From positions 1 through 42,560 of the forward strand of contig RFZJ01000031.1 of the NCBI GenBank assembly GCA_009920765.1: a DNA stretch of 42,560 bases, written 5' to 3'. The notes beneath the pieces were generated by a model. It searched no databases. It worked only from the letters and a program-made list of their open reading frames with translations, and was not told where the DNA came from. This document shows positions 27,323 to 35,886 of this stretch, one piece after another. The DNA comes from Planctomycetota bacterium. GTDB taxonomy: Bacteria; Planctomycetota; Planctomycetia; Gemmatales; Gemmataceae. The position numbers and the translations under genes were made by a program. Numbering within the stretch: position 1 is the stretch's first letter; each line of letters starts with the position of its first letter.

Positions 27323-29623
27323 ATGTCACGATTTCTGACCATCTGCTGCCTACTCTTTATCTTTGCGCAACCAGCTTTGGCGCAACCAGCTTTGACTCAG
27401 GTTCGTTTTGGCTTCCCTTCCGAATCAGGCCCTTTGATCCGTAACGGAGCATGGAATCCTGTTGACATTGAACTTGATGTAAAAAGTGCTGAAATCGAAC
27501 CTGATAAATTCATCATTGAGCTGGAATCCACCGATGGCGAAGGTGCTAGCTACCTGATAAAAATTCCCGTTAGTCCGAAGCAAAACCGGATGATGGGTTA
27601 CCTTCGCCCCGGCTCCCCCACAAGCCCCCTTATTGTCAGGCTTAAAGAAATAAATGGCAAGATATTGCAAGTCTGGCCTACTCCCGCCCGATCTTCTGCA
27701 ACCATGGTTGGCCCAAGAGATTTCTTAATTGCCACCTCAGGATTTTCACCAGAGGCCCTGCTCCTCGCTTCAGCTAATCAAAGCAAGTTGGATGCGGGCA
27801 AACAAGTCTTGGCGGAAAGGCTGCCTCGCAAATTCTCAGAATTGAAAAGTATTCATGATCTTCCTAATCAAGCCATAGGATATGCCTCGTTGGATACGCT
27901 GATTATTTCTACCGCCTCAATAATTTCCAGCGATCTACTTAAAGAAGAACATTCAGAAAAACGTGCAGCGCTTTCAGCTTGGATTCTTTCAGGCGGAACT
28001 TTATTGTTGGATTCAGGGACACATTATGAAAGCACCAGAAGTCTGCTTGTTGCATTAGGGGTTACAGGCTGCAATATCGAAGGTCTGGATTCAAATCCCA
28101 AAGGTCTGCGCACTCTCAATGGGTTGAACCGTTGGGTCACCCCATTGGTAAGCCAATTGTTGCCAATGCGTATAAACGAGATTGCAAAATTAATGCCAGC
28201 TTATTCAGCACAAACCATCATTCGAGAACCTTCTGAGCCATCAGATCCCATGGTAAGACCAATTTTGGTGCAGATACCTTTTGGTCGGGGGCGGGTTTTT
28301 CTGTTGGCATTGGGCATGGATTGTCCTCCGTTTTCAAAATGGGATGGACAGCAATCTTTCTGGGATAAGTTTTTATTTGAGATATCACCACGAAACCCAG
28401 GCTTTGCACAGGGAAAATTCCCTCCAGACACCACTGCCATCAGGCCTGAAATCGCTTGCGAAATCCAACGATCCCTGGAAACATTTACGGAGGTACCGGC
28501 ATTTCCTTTTGGATGGGTGGCCCTTCTCATTCTTGCTTACATTATCATCATCGGCCCGGTGGATTATTTCGTCACTCATTACTGGTTAAAAAAACCCGAA
28601 CTTACATGGTTCACTTTTTTAATGGTGGTACTGGTTGGAACCTGGGGAGCATGGGCTGGTGCCAACGCCCTCAAGGGTGATGAGTCCAAGCTCAACAAAC
28701 TCGATATCCTGGATCTGGATGTTTCCTCTGGCTGTGTGCAGGGCACTTCATGGATGTCATTTTTCAGTCCGGTGCCTGGCAATTATTCCTTTACTTTGCA
28801 AGCCAACCCCAATTGGTGTTCGGGGGACTTTCTTAGCCAACCCGACCTAGGCATTCTGGAAACACCCGACCGCATTTTCAGGGGTGCTTCTCAATCCCTA
28901 TTTCGAAAACCTTATGAATACAGCTATTTTCCTTCTTCACTTGAACAGGTTGGGATTCCGGCATGGGCTTGCGCAACGCTTGAGGGAAACTGGCAAAAAA
29001 AAGCAAAATCCTCCAGCTCCCCCTTCATTGCAGAACTCGCCCATTCCAGGGTGGAAACTGTTTTGATTACAGGCACCATCACCAATAACCTTTCCGTTGA
29101 CCTTGAAGAATGCAACCTTTTTTATCAAGAATCCTGGCACAACTTGGGCAGGTTTCAATCTGGGGAAAAAAGGCGTATCGACATGCTTCAACTAGGGGGA
29201 AGGGGACAATCCATCCAGCAATGGAACGATTTAAAAATCCTGGCACCCAGCAATTGGACCACTCAAAAATCAAACAATCCCTCTGATAACATTCTTCCCA
29301 TCCACAGGCTTGTCAAAGCTTTTGTTTTTCACGATCACCCCGAAGCAGGGGATCTTCTTTACAATAGTTCATTACGAAAACTTGATACTAGCTGGCGCTT
29401 GAAACAAGTTGCAGAAACCTTTCTTTCAGATAGCACCAGGCTTAGGCACCCAGAAGATATCATCCTTATCGGAAGAGTTGATCCTTCCAAAGCTTTTTCT
29501 TCTGCGCCTACTTCCCTTTCTCTATCCAAAAAAGTAAATGGCAACCCAACCCCCATCAAACCCAGCATCAATCAGGAAACTTTTGTCAGGGTGGTTATTC
29601 CCATCCAACAAGCAAAGCCCTAA
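27323..29623 (+). CDS. Large membrane protein of unknown function (GPVDY-type), ABC-linked
   Basis: A 766-residue protein. A signal peptide (1 to about 21) precedes a long extracytoplasmic beta-rich domain (about 22-385) that includes a GATase-like stretch (AALSAWILSGGTLLLDSGTHYES). Then come two transmembrane helices (about 393-412 and 425-445) flanking the GPVDYFVTHYWLKKPELTWFT loop, and a further soluble domain (about 450-766). The GP-x-DY...LTW motif recurs in large membrane proteins encoded beside ABC-type ATPases or DUF58/MoxR genes; no biochemical function is established to my knowledge. Directly downstream is an ABC ATPase (35 nt), so a joint complex is plausible. Confidence 0.72.
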   Translation: MSRFLTICCLLFIFAQPALAQPALTQVRFGFPSESGPLIRNGAWNPVDIELDVKSAEIEPDKFIIELESTDGEGASYLIKIPVSPKQNRMMGYLRPGSPTSPLIVRLKEINGKILQVWPTPARSSATMVGPRDFLIATSGFSPEALLLASANQSKLDAGKQVLAERLPRKFSELKSIHDLPNQAIGYASLDTLIISTASIISSDLLKEEHSEKRAALSAWILSGGTLLLDSGTHYESTRSLLVALGVTGCNIEGLDSNPKGLRTLNGLNRWVTPLVSQLLPMRINEIAKLMPAYSAQTIIREPSEPSDPMVRPILVQIPFGRGRVFLLALGMDCPPFSKWDGQQSFWDKFLFEISPRNPGFAQGKFPPDTTAIRPEIACEIQRSLETFTEVPAFPFGWVALLILAYIIIIGPVDYFVTHYWLKKPELTWFTFLMVVLVGTWGAWAGANALKGDESKLNKLDILDLDVSSGCVQGTSWMSFFSPVPGNYSFTLQANPNWCSGDFLSQPDLGILETPDRIFRGASQSLFRKPYEYSYFPSSLEQVGIPAWACATLEGNWQKKAKSSSSPFIAELAHSRVETVLITGTITNNLSVDLEECNLFYQESWHNLGRFQSGEKRRIDMLQLGGRGQSIQQWNDLKILAPSNWTTQKSNNPSDNILPIHRLVKAFVFHDHPEAGDLLYNSSLRKLDTSWRLKQVAETFLSDSTRLRHPEDIILIGRVDPSKAFSSAPTSLSLSKKVNGNPTPIKPSINQETFVRVVIPIQQAKP
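27365..27394 (+). repeat. 15-nt perfect tandem duplication at a signal-peptide cleavage site
   Basis: GCGCAACCAGCTTTG occurs twice in direct succession (27365-27379 and 27380-27394). It lies inside the membrane-protein gene and encodes a repeated Ala-Gln-Pro-Ala-Leu around the expected signal peptidase site. In frame, so it does not disrupt the protein; it looks like a replication-slippage duplication. Confidence 0.9.
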
Positions 29624-29658
29624 GTGCTCTGTTTAAAATTAAATATGGAAATACTTTT

Positions 29659-30594
29659 ATGATTGAAACCCGCGACTTGACCAAAATGTATGGCGAACTT
29701 TACGCCTTAAACCGTCTGAATCTCAAACTTGACAAGGGCGATGTTTATGGATTTATCGGGCCCAACGGTGCGGGTAAAACCACCACCATGCGCATTCTCG
29801 CTACCCTTTTAAACCCTAGCTGGGGCGAAGCCACCGTTTGTGGCTATTCCATTTACAACAGCTCCAGAGAAATTCGGAAATTAATAGGCTACATGCCTGA
29901 CTTCTTCGGCGTTTATGATGATATGAAAGTCAGCGAATACCTTGAATTTTTTGCGGCTGCATACCGTATTCAAGGTCTCGATCGCAAGAAGAAATGCGAT
30001 GAAGTACTCGAGCTTGTCGACCTTGGTTACAAACGCGATGCCCTTGTTACCAGCCTTTCCCGCGGGATGACCCAGCGCCTAGGACTGGCACGGGTTTTAC
30101 TTCACGACCCCATGGTTCTGCTGCTTGACGAACCCGCCAGCGGTTTAGATCCCAGGGCTAGAATTGATATGCGAGCCTTGCTAAAACGACTTCGTTCCAT
30201 GGGAAAAACCATTCTTGTTTCCAGCCATATCCTGCCAGAACTTGCAGATATCTGTAATAAAATCGGCATTATTGAACGGGGGCAGCTTTTATTTGATGGC
30301 GATGTCGAAACTGCGATCAAACAGGTACGCCAAAACACCGTCATTCATGTTGGAGTTGAAATCAACAGGCTGAAGGAGGCTTCAGGGTTCCTTAAATCGA
30401 TGGCAGGCGTTTTATCCATCGAAGAAAGAGATCATACGGATTATCTACGAGTAACTCTGGATCATAATTTTAAAGATGGTAGTTTTATTGCAGAAGCCTT
30501 GGTGCGTGCGGGGTACAAACTTAAAACCCTTCATGAGGAAGAGGTTAACCTGGAAGATGTCTTTATGGGTATTACCAAAGGGATCACCAACTGA
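29659..30594 (+). CDS. ABC transporter ATP-binding protein
   Basis: A 311-residue ABC ATPase of the ABC-2 exporter/CcmA-NatA type. Walker A is GPNGAGKTTT, the signature is LSRGMTQRLGLARVL, Walker B with catalytic Glu is MVLLLDEPASGLDP, and the switch His is in VSSHILPE. The Q-loop lies near IGYMPDFFGVYDD. The C-terminal extension (about 215-311) is typical of this subgroup. It sits directly after the GPVDY membrane protein, but no ABC-2 permease is found beside it. So the transporter is either completed elsewhere or the ATPase energises another membrane complex. Confidence 0.92.
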   Translation: MIETRDLTKMYGELYALNRLNLKLDKGDVYGFIGPNGAGKTTTMRILATLLNPSWGEATVCGYSIYNSSREIRKLIGYMPDFFGVYDDMKVSEYLEFFAAAYRIQGLDRKKKCDEVLELVDLGYKRDALVTSLSRGMTQRLGLARVLLHDPMVLLLDEPASGLDPRARIDMRALLKRLRSMGKTILVSSHILPELADICNKIGIIERGQLLFDGDVETAIKQVRQNTVIHVGVEINRLKEASGFLKSMAGVLSIEERDHTDYLRVTLDHNFKDGSFIAEALVRAGYKLKTLHEEEVNLEDVFMGITKGITN

Positions 30595-30619
30595 TCTAAA
30601 ACCCTGAAAGGGTCAAGAC

Positions 30620-31606
30620 ATGCGCATATTGGTCACTGGTGGCGCAGGATACATCGGTTCGCATACAGTCAGACATCTGCAAAAACATGGGCATTTCGTT
30701 CATGTCTACGATAACCTTTCCCAAGGGCACGCTGCATCCGTTCCACCTGACACTTTTACCCAAGGCGATCTTCATGACTCTAACAGGCTCGATCATGTGT
30801 TGGCCAAACACCAGATCGAAGCTGTTATTCACTTCGCTGCTTTAGCACAAGTTGGTGAATCCACCAAAAAACCTGAGTTATACTATCGCAACAATGTTTC
30901 GGGTACCATCAGCCTCGTCGAAGCAATGAAACGATGCAACATTTCCAAGCTTGTTTTTTCAAGCACATGCGCAACCTACGGGACCCCCACCGTCGTTCCA
31001 ATTGTTGAAGAAACTCCTCAAAAACCCATCAATCCCTACGGAAAAACAAAACTTATGGTGGAATGGATGCTGAAAGATCTTTGCATAGCACACAAATGGT
31101 CTTGTGCATCTTTACGATATTTTAATGCTGCAGGCGCCAGCCCTGATGGCGACATTGGGGAAGATCACACCCCCGAAACCCATCTCATCCCACTCGCACT
31201 TGCTGCTGCTTCTGGACGATCCAAAGCCCTCGAAATTTTTGGTGATGACTACCCTACACCCGATGGAACCTGCATCAGGGATTACATTCATGTTGACGAT
31301 CTCGCCAACGCACACCGATTGGCTCTTGAAAAAACATTATCTGGTGAACATCTTTGTCTGAATCTTGGCACAGGCAAGGGCAACAGCGTTCACGAAATTC
31401 TCAATGCGGTCAAAGATATAACAGGGAAACCAGTACCCTTTACCATCGGGGCACGCAGGGAAGGCGACCCGCCCGCCTTGGTTGCAAGCTGTAAAAAGGC
31501 CAATCTCAGGCTTGGATGGGAAGCCAGCTATAAAGATATCCGGGATATTATTTCAACCGCCTGGCGCTGGCACCAATCCCACCCGGATGGCTATCTAACC
31601 AGGTGA
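30620..31606 (+). CDS. galE: UDP-glucose 4-epimerase
   Basis: A 328-residue extended short-chain dehydrogenase. The NAD-binding GGAGYIGSH is at residues 7-15. The catalytic Ser/Thr is in FSSTCATYG (about 114-120) and the YxxxK pair is Y140/K144 (NPYGKTK). LRYFNAAGASPDGDIGEDH and GTCIRDYIHVDDLA are typical for GalE. It interconverts UDP-glucose and UDP-galactose (possibly also the N-acetyl forms) for surface polysaccharides. AAAGGG precedes the ATG. The next gene begins 3 nt after the stop, indicating co-transcription with the APH-family kinase. Confidence 0.94.
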   Translation: MRILVTGGAGYIGSHTVRHLQKHGHFVHVYDNLSQGHAASVPPDTFTQGDLHDSNRLDHVLAKHQIEAVIHFAALAQVGESTKKPELYYRNNVSGTISLVEAMKRCNISKLVFSSTCATYGTPTVVPIVEETPQKPINPYGKTKLMVEWMLKDLCIAHKWSCASLRYFNAAGASPDGDIGEDHTPETHLIPLALAAASGRSKALEIFGDDYPTPDGTCIRDYIHVDDLANAHRLALEKTLSGEHLCLNLGTGKGNSVHEILNAVKDITGKPVPFTIGARREGDPPALVASCKKANLRLGWEASYKDIRDIISTAWRWHQSHPDGYLTR

Positions 31607-31609
31607 TTT

Positions 31610-32596
31610 GTGCTAGAATTAAATTCTTCCAACCTTGCTGATTATCTTTTTTCCACGAATAAAATATCGGTACCCAACCCTACCATCGAACCATTAACTG
31701 GCGGTGTTTCAGCCCTCGTCTTTAAAATTTCCACTCCTGATAAATCTTTTATTCTAAAACAAGCCTGCAAACAATTGCGAGTCCAGGACCTTTGGCTTAG
31801 TGACCCTGCAAGGATCGAACGAGAATTCCTTTTCCTATCTGCGTTCAAATCCCTTGCGCCCAATGGTTACTTAGCCGAAGCACTTTGGCATGATAATAAA
31901 AACCATGTGCTGGCAATGTCTCTTGCGCCGGCCCCTGCTACACCCTGGAAAACCGAATTATTAGGACTGGTCGCAGACCCAGTTCGTGCTCAACAAGCAG
32001 CAGAAATACTATTGGCAATTCACAATCATGGGCCTAGTTTAAAGAAAAACTTTCCGGGCCTCTTGGATAAAACCATTTTTCAACAATTAAGAATTGAACC
32101 TTTCTATGAAAGGCTGGCCCTGCAATACCCAGAGTATGCAACTAGAATCAATTACCAGCGCAAATCACTTTTTAAAGAAAATGGTACAATCTGCCATGGC
32201 GATTTCAGCCCAAAAAATCTTTTGATTCACCCAGGAGGGATGACGCTGGTGGATCATGAAACAGCGCATTTTGGCGACTACACGATGGATCTAGGATTGT
32301 TTATTGCCCATTTAGTTTTGAAGTGCCTTTATGCAAAATCAAAGCGTCAATCCTACGCAGAATTGATTCGTTGCTTTTTGAAAACATACCAAAAAAGTAA
32401 CCCGGAAAAATGCGATCTAGATTCACAGCAATCGGCCTTGGGTCATCTGGGGGTCGTGCTTTTAACAAGAGTATCCGGCACAAGCAGGGTCGATTATTTG
32501 GATGAACCACAAAAACAAGAAGCAAGCATGCTTGCAGAAGCCCTGCTTAAAGGGGACATCAAGAGTTGGGAAAGATTCCCACCTTATTCCTGGTGA
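31610..32596 (+). CDS. APH/choline-kinase-like phosphotransferase
   Basis: A 328-residue kinase-like protein of the aminoglycoside phosphotransferase (APH) superfamily. The ATP-binding N-lobe has SFILKQACKQL. The catalytic loop CHGDFSPKNLL supplies D198 and N203, and LVDHETAHFGD supplies the metal-binding D215. All key residues are present. A Lys-containing strand followed by RVQDLWLSD is reminiscent of methylthioribose-kinase-like members, but the substrate cannot be assigned. It starts with GTG 3 nt after galE, so a sugar or small-molecule substrate is possible. Antibiotic resistance is not implied. Its stop directly abuts that of the convergent small secreted protein. Confidence 0.8.
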   Translation: MLELNSSNLADYLFSTNKISVPNPTIEPLTGGVSALVFKISTPDKSFILKQACKQLRVQDLWLSDPARIEREFLFLSAFKSLAPNGYLAEALWHDNKNHVLAMSLAPAPATPWKTELLGLVADPVRAQQAAEILLAIHNHGPSLKKNFPGLLDKTIFQQLRIEPFYERLALQYPEYATRINYQRKSLFKENGTICHGDFSPKNLLIHPGGMTLVDHETAHFGDYTMDLGLFIAHLVLKCLYAKSKRQSYAELIRCFLKTYQKSNPEKCDLDSQQSALGHLGVVLLTRVSGTSRVDYLDEPQKQEASMLAEALLKGDIKSWERFPPYSW

Positions 32597-32989
32597 TTAT
32601 TTCTTTTCTTCGATCACGGTAAGTTGGGAAGAACCATCAACAACAATTTGCGGCTTATCGTTGTAAGTGGAAACCTTACCTTTTACTTGTATGGTTTTTT
32701 CCTTAAAGAATTTTGGGCCATCTTTAAACTTATGTTTATCCTTGAGTTTTTCATTGGCCCCCGCCCTTACTACGATCGTAAAATTATCTGCATCCTTGAA
32801 ACTTGGTTTCGAATTCAAGAACATATTGCTCTTGTTCTTATCCATCGATGCAGATTCAACTTTCATTTCAATCAAGCAATCCTTGTCAATCATTTTTGCA
32901 GCTTCAGCAGGGGTTATTGCTTTTTCCTGGGCATAGGCAATCCCAACAATAGCAAAAGCAAGGCATAGTACTAAAACCATGGTTTTCAT
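32597..32989 (-). CDS. Small secreted protein, possible OB-fold
   Basis: A 130-residue protein with a clear signal peptide (MKTMVLVLCLAFAIVGIAYAQ). The mature part starts with ITPAEAAKMIDKDCLIEM and ends with IQVKGKVSTYNDKPQIVVDG, a pattern of strands seen in small OB-fold nucleic-acid- or ligand-binding domains. That fold call is inference; I do not recognise a named family. The ATG at 32989 is preferred over an upstream codon because a signal peptide starts there and AGGGAG lies upstream. It follows corA on the same strand after 82 nt. Confidence 0.7.
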   Translation of the reverse strand: MKTMVLVLCLAFAIVGIAYAQEKAITPAEAAKMIDKDCLIEMKVESASMDKNKSNMFLNSKPSFKDADNFTIVVRAGANEKLKDKHKFKDGPKFFKEKTIQVKGKVSTYNDKPQIVVDGSSQLTVIEEKK

Positions 32990-33071
32990 GGCGCCAACTC
33001 CCTTACAGCAAGGCATGAAGATTTAAAATCAAACATGAGTTTAAATAACACATTGAAGCTAGGCAATAAAT

Positions 33072-34091
33072 TTATATCCATTTGACAAATTTAAAAAATC
33101 GGTAAGAACAAAAGCTGGTCATAAACATAAGGATTAGGGCCATCGGATAGCCGTACTCCCAGTGCACTTCAGGTTGATTTTCAAAGTTCATGCCATAAAT
33201 ACCCGATATCACCGTCATGGGCAGAATCAAAATCGAAATGATGGTAAGGACTTTCATAACTTCATTTAATTTATTCGATGAAGACGACAAATGCGCTTGT
33301 AGCAAATCTGAAACCATTTCCCGGTTGTTTTCAACTAATTCAATAAACCTAACCGCATGATCATAAACATCCCGGTAGTAGATGACCCGCTTTTCACCAA
33401 TCACTTGAAACTCCCCACGACTCAACCTGAATAAAATTTCTTTTTCATGAACCAGTGTTTTTCTTAAAACATTGATAACACGCTTAAGCCCGATGAGATC
33501 CTGTAATTTCGATTTCCCCGGAGCAACAAATACAACTTCCTCAAGTTCATTGAAATATTCCTCCAAGGAATCTAGCAAAGGCCGATATCGATCTATGATT
33601 CCATCCATGATCAAATGAAAGATAAAATCCGAGCCATGATGCGGCTTCAAGGGATGGCGGTCAAGATAAGCCCTGACCTCATGAATACCAGCAAGTGAAC
33701 CAAGGTGATGGGTGATCAACAATCTAGGACTTATGAAAACGCTAAGTTGAGTGGTGGCATGATCAATATCAAGAACTTTTTTCCCCTGTTCAAAGTCATC
33801 GCAAAGAGGATTTAAAATCACAAAGAGATAAGTTGGATATTCTTCAACCTTGGGAAGATGGGGCTTTTTATTAACATCGCGCAAATAAGAAATATCTTCA
33901 AGGGTTAGTTTGTGGACAGGGAAGATTTTTTTAAAGATTATTTCATCTTCTTCGATGGTCGATTTTTCAAGATCGATCCAGATAAGCCCCGCATCTGGAT
34001 TAACTTCGGTGTTTAAACCAAGTTGATGAATGGAATCAGCAGGAAGTACAGACAATCGCCCCTGTTCATCGAATTTATGAATAGTGATCAT
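33072..34091 (-). CDS. corA: Magnesium/cobalt transporter CorA
   Basis: A 339-residue CorA-type divalent-cation channel. The long cytoplasmic N-domain (about 1-270) is rich in coiled-coil helices. Two C-terminal membrane helices flank the selectivity motif GMN at 300-302 (IYGMNFENQPEVHWEYG). The basic C-terminus FFKFVKWI is typical. It would form a pentamer in the inner membrane and bring in Mg2+. It lies 58 nt after the GH3 gene on the same strand, so it may be the last member of the lipid operon by read-through or have its own promoter. No functional link to the lipid genes is evident. Confidence 0.95.
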   Translation of the reverse strand: MITIHKFDEQGRLSVLPADSIHQLGLNTEVNPDAGLIWIDLEKSTIEEDEIIFKKIFPVHKLTLEDISYLRDVNKKPHLPKVEEYPTYLFVILNPLCDDFEQGKKVLDIDHATTQLSVFISPRLLITHHLGSLAGIHEVRAYLDRHPLKPHHGSDFIFHLIMDGIIDRYRPLLDSLEEYFNELEEVVFVAPGKSKLQDLIGLKRVINVLRKTLVHEKEILFRLSRGEFQVIGEKRVIYYRDVYDHAVRFIELVENNREMVSDLLQAHLSSSSNKLNEVMKVLTIISILILPMTVISGIYGMNFENQPEVHWEYGYPMALILMFMTSFCSYRFFKFVKWI

Positions 34092-34149
34092 GATTTGATA
34101 CCTGATGAAATAGTTTCCAGGGTAATCATCAGTTATAAAGATTTACGGG

Positions 34150-35871
34150 TCAAGAAAGGATCGACAAAATATAAGAATCGATCTGCGATTTAAATGCCAG
34201 ATCATTGATCAGGCAGGGATGTTTATATTGTTCAAGAGTGCCACCTGTTTTTTTTAATCGTTCCCGGTCCCATTTTTGCCAAGTTCCCGGTTTCATAATC
34301 ACCGGTTTTATGGGCCCGAGCCTCAGGCTTTCCCTTTTACTATCGTATTCGATGTTTATTTTGCGAAGTTTTTCTTCCATTCCCTTGGCGAGAAGGCCAG
34401 CGATTTCCTGACTGGGAATGTCATTGGATTCGATAAATAAACCGTAGTAGGGTTGTTCATCACTCCAAACGGGTGCAATGCTGTAAATATTAAGGGCAAG
34501 GTCAAGCTCTTTAAGGATTTCAGCCATCGATCCTGTTATCTGATATTCAGAAATCTTCTCGCCCGTAAGATTCGAAAAATAGGAACCTTTGTTAAGGAAT
34601 TGCAGCAACGGTGTTTTATTGTAAAAACCAGTACAACGAACGACATCGTGAATATCGTAACGATAAAGACCATAGGAAGTGGTGAACAGGATAAAATAAT
34701 TCCTGCCTTCAACTAGTTCGTGGGGAAGAAGTACGGTGGGGTTGGAGGATCCTTTCTCTTCTTCCGGAATGAATTCAAAAAAATGAGTAGTAATATCAAG
34801 AACACCAGAAGGAGTATTATCCTCCAAGGGTATGGTCATGCGACCTTCGCTTGCAATAAGACCAACATCGCGTACAGGCATCGAGCCGTAAAACTTCGGA
34901 TAATGCCTTAGGTAGGAAGCCATGCTGCCACCAGTCCAATTTCCCAACAAACAATATTCGGGCCAGTAATCCTTGGGGAATAGAGAGCCTGATTTATTGA
35001 TGATAGCTTCAAGCTGAAGTGCTTTTTCTGGTCGTTTTTTTATTCGGGAAGCAAGTGATCTACGTACATCCTCGGGAATATCAAATCGAGAGCTAAGCGT
35101 ACCATCTCTTAAATCTTTAATCAGCGATTCTTTTTCAAGATCCCCCGCTTTGGCGAGGTTGATAAGAGTACTGGGGTTGGCTGCCAATATCATGCCCACA
35201 GGACGGTCAATCGAAAGCCTCATCACAGTATAATACTTGGAGGCTGAATCTTTAATTCTGCTGACTTCGGGTGGCACGCAGTAAAGCCAGCGGATGACTT
35301 TTCTTTGCATCCTTGCAGTAAGGCCAGTAACACTTCCACATGGTACCCCAGATTCACTACGGTATTCATCCCAATCGCCACTCATTTGAAGGATGGGCTG
35401 AAACTTGGCCTTGTCATGTTTCATGAATGCGTTAAGGCCCCAGATATTCCAACCTCTACGATAATCATCTAGATAGGAATCGGTTACGGGAATAAATTTC
35501 CGGGTGTTGGTGGTGCCACTGGTAAGTGCAAACATATGAATTCTTCGGTCTGCAAGCAGCGCAGATGTTTCACCTTTGAGCACCCTGTTCATATAAGGTT
35601 CAATGGTTTCATAACCTGCAACTCCAATATTATTCCTAAAAGCATCGATGGAATTTATGGAGGAAAAATGGTGATCTTTGGCAAAGGAGGTGTTTTGATG
35701 TTTGCGAAGGATTCCAAGCAGCAAATTTTGTTGCACTTCATGAGGCTGCTTGGTGGCGTTTTCAAACTGCCTGATTTTCCTGTTGATGGATAAGCTAAGC
35801 AGGGGCGAAACAATGCGCTGAAAAAAGAATTGACTCAGGACATTTCCAGCGCGTTCCCTTAATCCAGGCAT
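34150..35871 (-). CDS. GH3-family acyl-adenylating / amide synthetase-like enzyme
   Basis: A 573-residue protein of the GH3 (auxin-responsive promoter) family of the ANL superfamily. Plant members adenylate a carboxylic acid and join it to an amino acid (IAA-Asp, jasmonoyl-Ile). The ATP/AMP-binding P-loop-like ALTSGTTNTRKFIPVTDSY is at about 112-130. Further GH3-type segments are CLLGNWTGGSMASYLRHY, LIASEGRMTIPL and YFILFTTSYGLYRYDIHDVVRCTGFY, followed by NKGSYFSNLTGEKISEYQ. Length is as in plant and bacterial GH3 proteins. AGGAG precedes the ATG. It sits 15 nt after the alpha/beta hydrolase gene at the end of the acyl-synthesis run, suggesting that it activates or conjugates the acyl product. 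Confidence 0.88.
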   Translation of the reverse strand: MPGLRERAGNVLSQFFFQRIVSPLLSLSINRKIRQFENATKQPHEVQQNLLLGILRKHQNTSFAKDHHFSSINSIDAFRNNIGVAGYETIEPYMNRVLKGETSALLADRRIHMFALTSGTTNTRKFIPVTDSYLDDYRRGWNIWGLNAFMKHDKAKFQPILQMSGDWDEYRSESGVPCGSVTGLTARMQRKVIRWLYCVPPEVSRIKDSASKYYTVMRLSIDRPVGMILAANPSTLINLAKAGDLEKESLIKDLRDGTLSSRFDIPEDVRRSLASRIKKRPEKALQLEAIINKSGSLFPKDYWPEYCLLGNWTGGSMASYLRHYPKFYGSMPVRDVGLIASEGRMTIPLEDNTPSGVLDITTHFFEFIPEEEKGSSNPTVLLPHELVEGRNYFILFTTSYGLYRYDIHDVVRCTGFYNKTPLLQFLNKGSYFSNLTGEKISEYQITGSMAEILKELDLALNIYSIAPVWSDEQPYYGLFIESNDIPSQEIAGLLAKGMEEKLRKINIEYDSKRESLRLGPIKPVIMKPGTWQKWDRERLKKTGGTLEQYKHPCLINDLAFKSQIDSYILSILS

Positions 35872-35886
35872 GCTAGACTCCTGAAT

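Noticed and set aside
31610..32596. Reading the APH-family kinase as an antibiotic-resistance gene
   Set aside because: The superfamily covers many small-molecule kinases. Operon context with galE and no resistance-specific motif gives no support.
34102..34132. CTGATGA ... TCATCAG stem between GH3 and corA genes
   Set aside because: 7-bp stem with a 17-nt loop and no T-run; too weak for a terminator call, though it lies in the intergenic gap.
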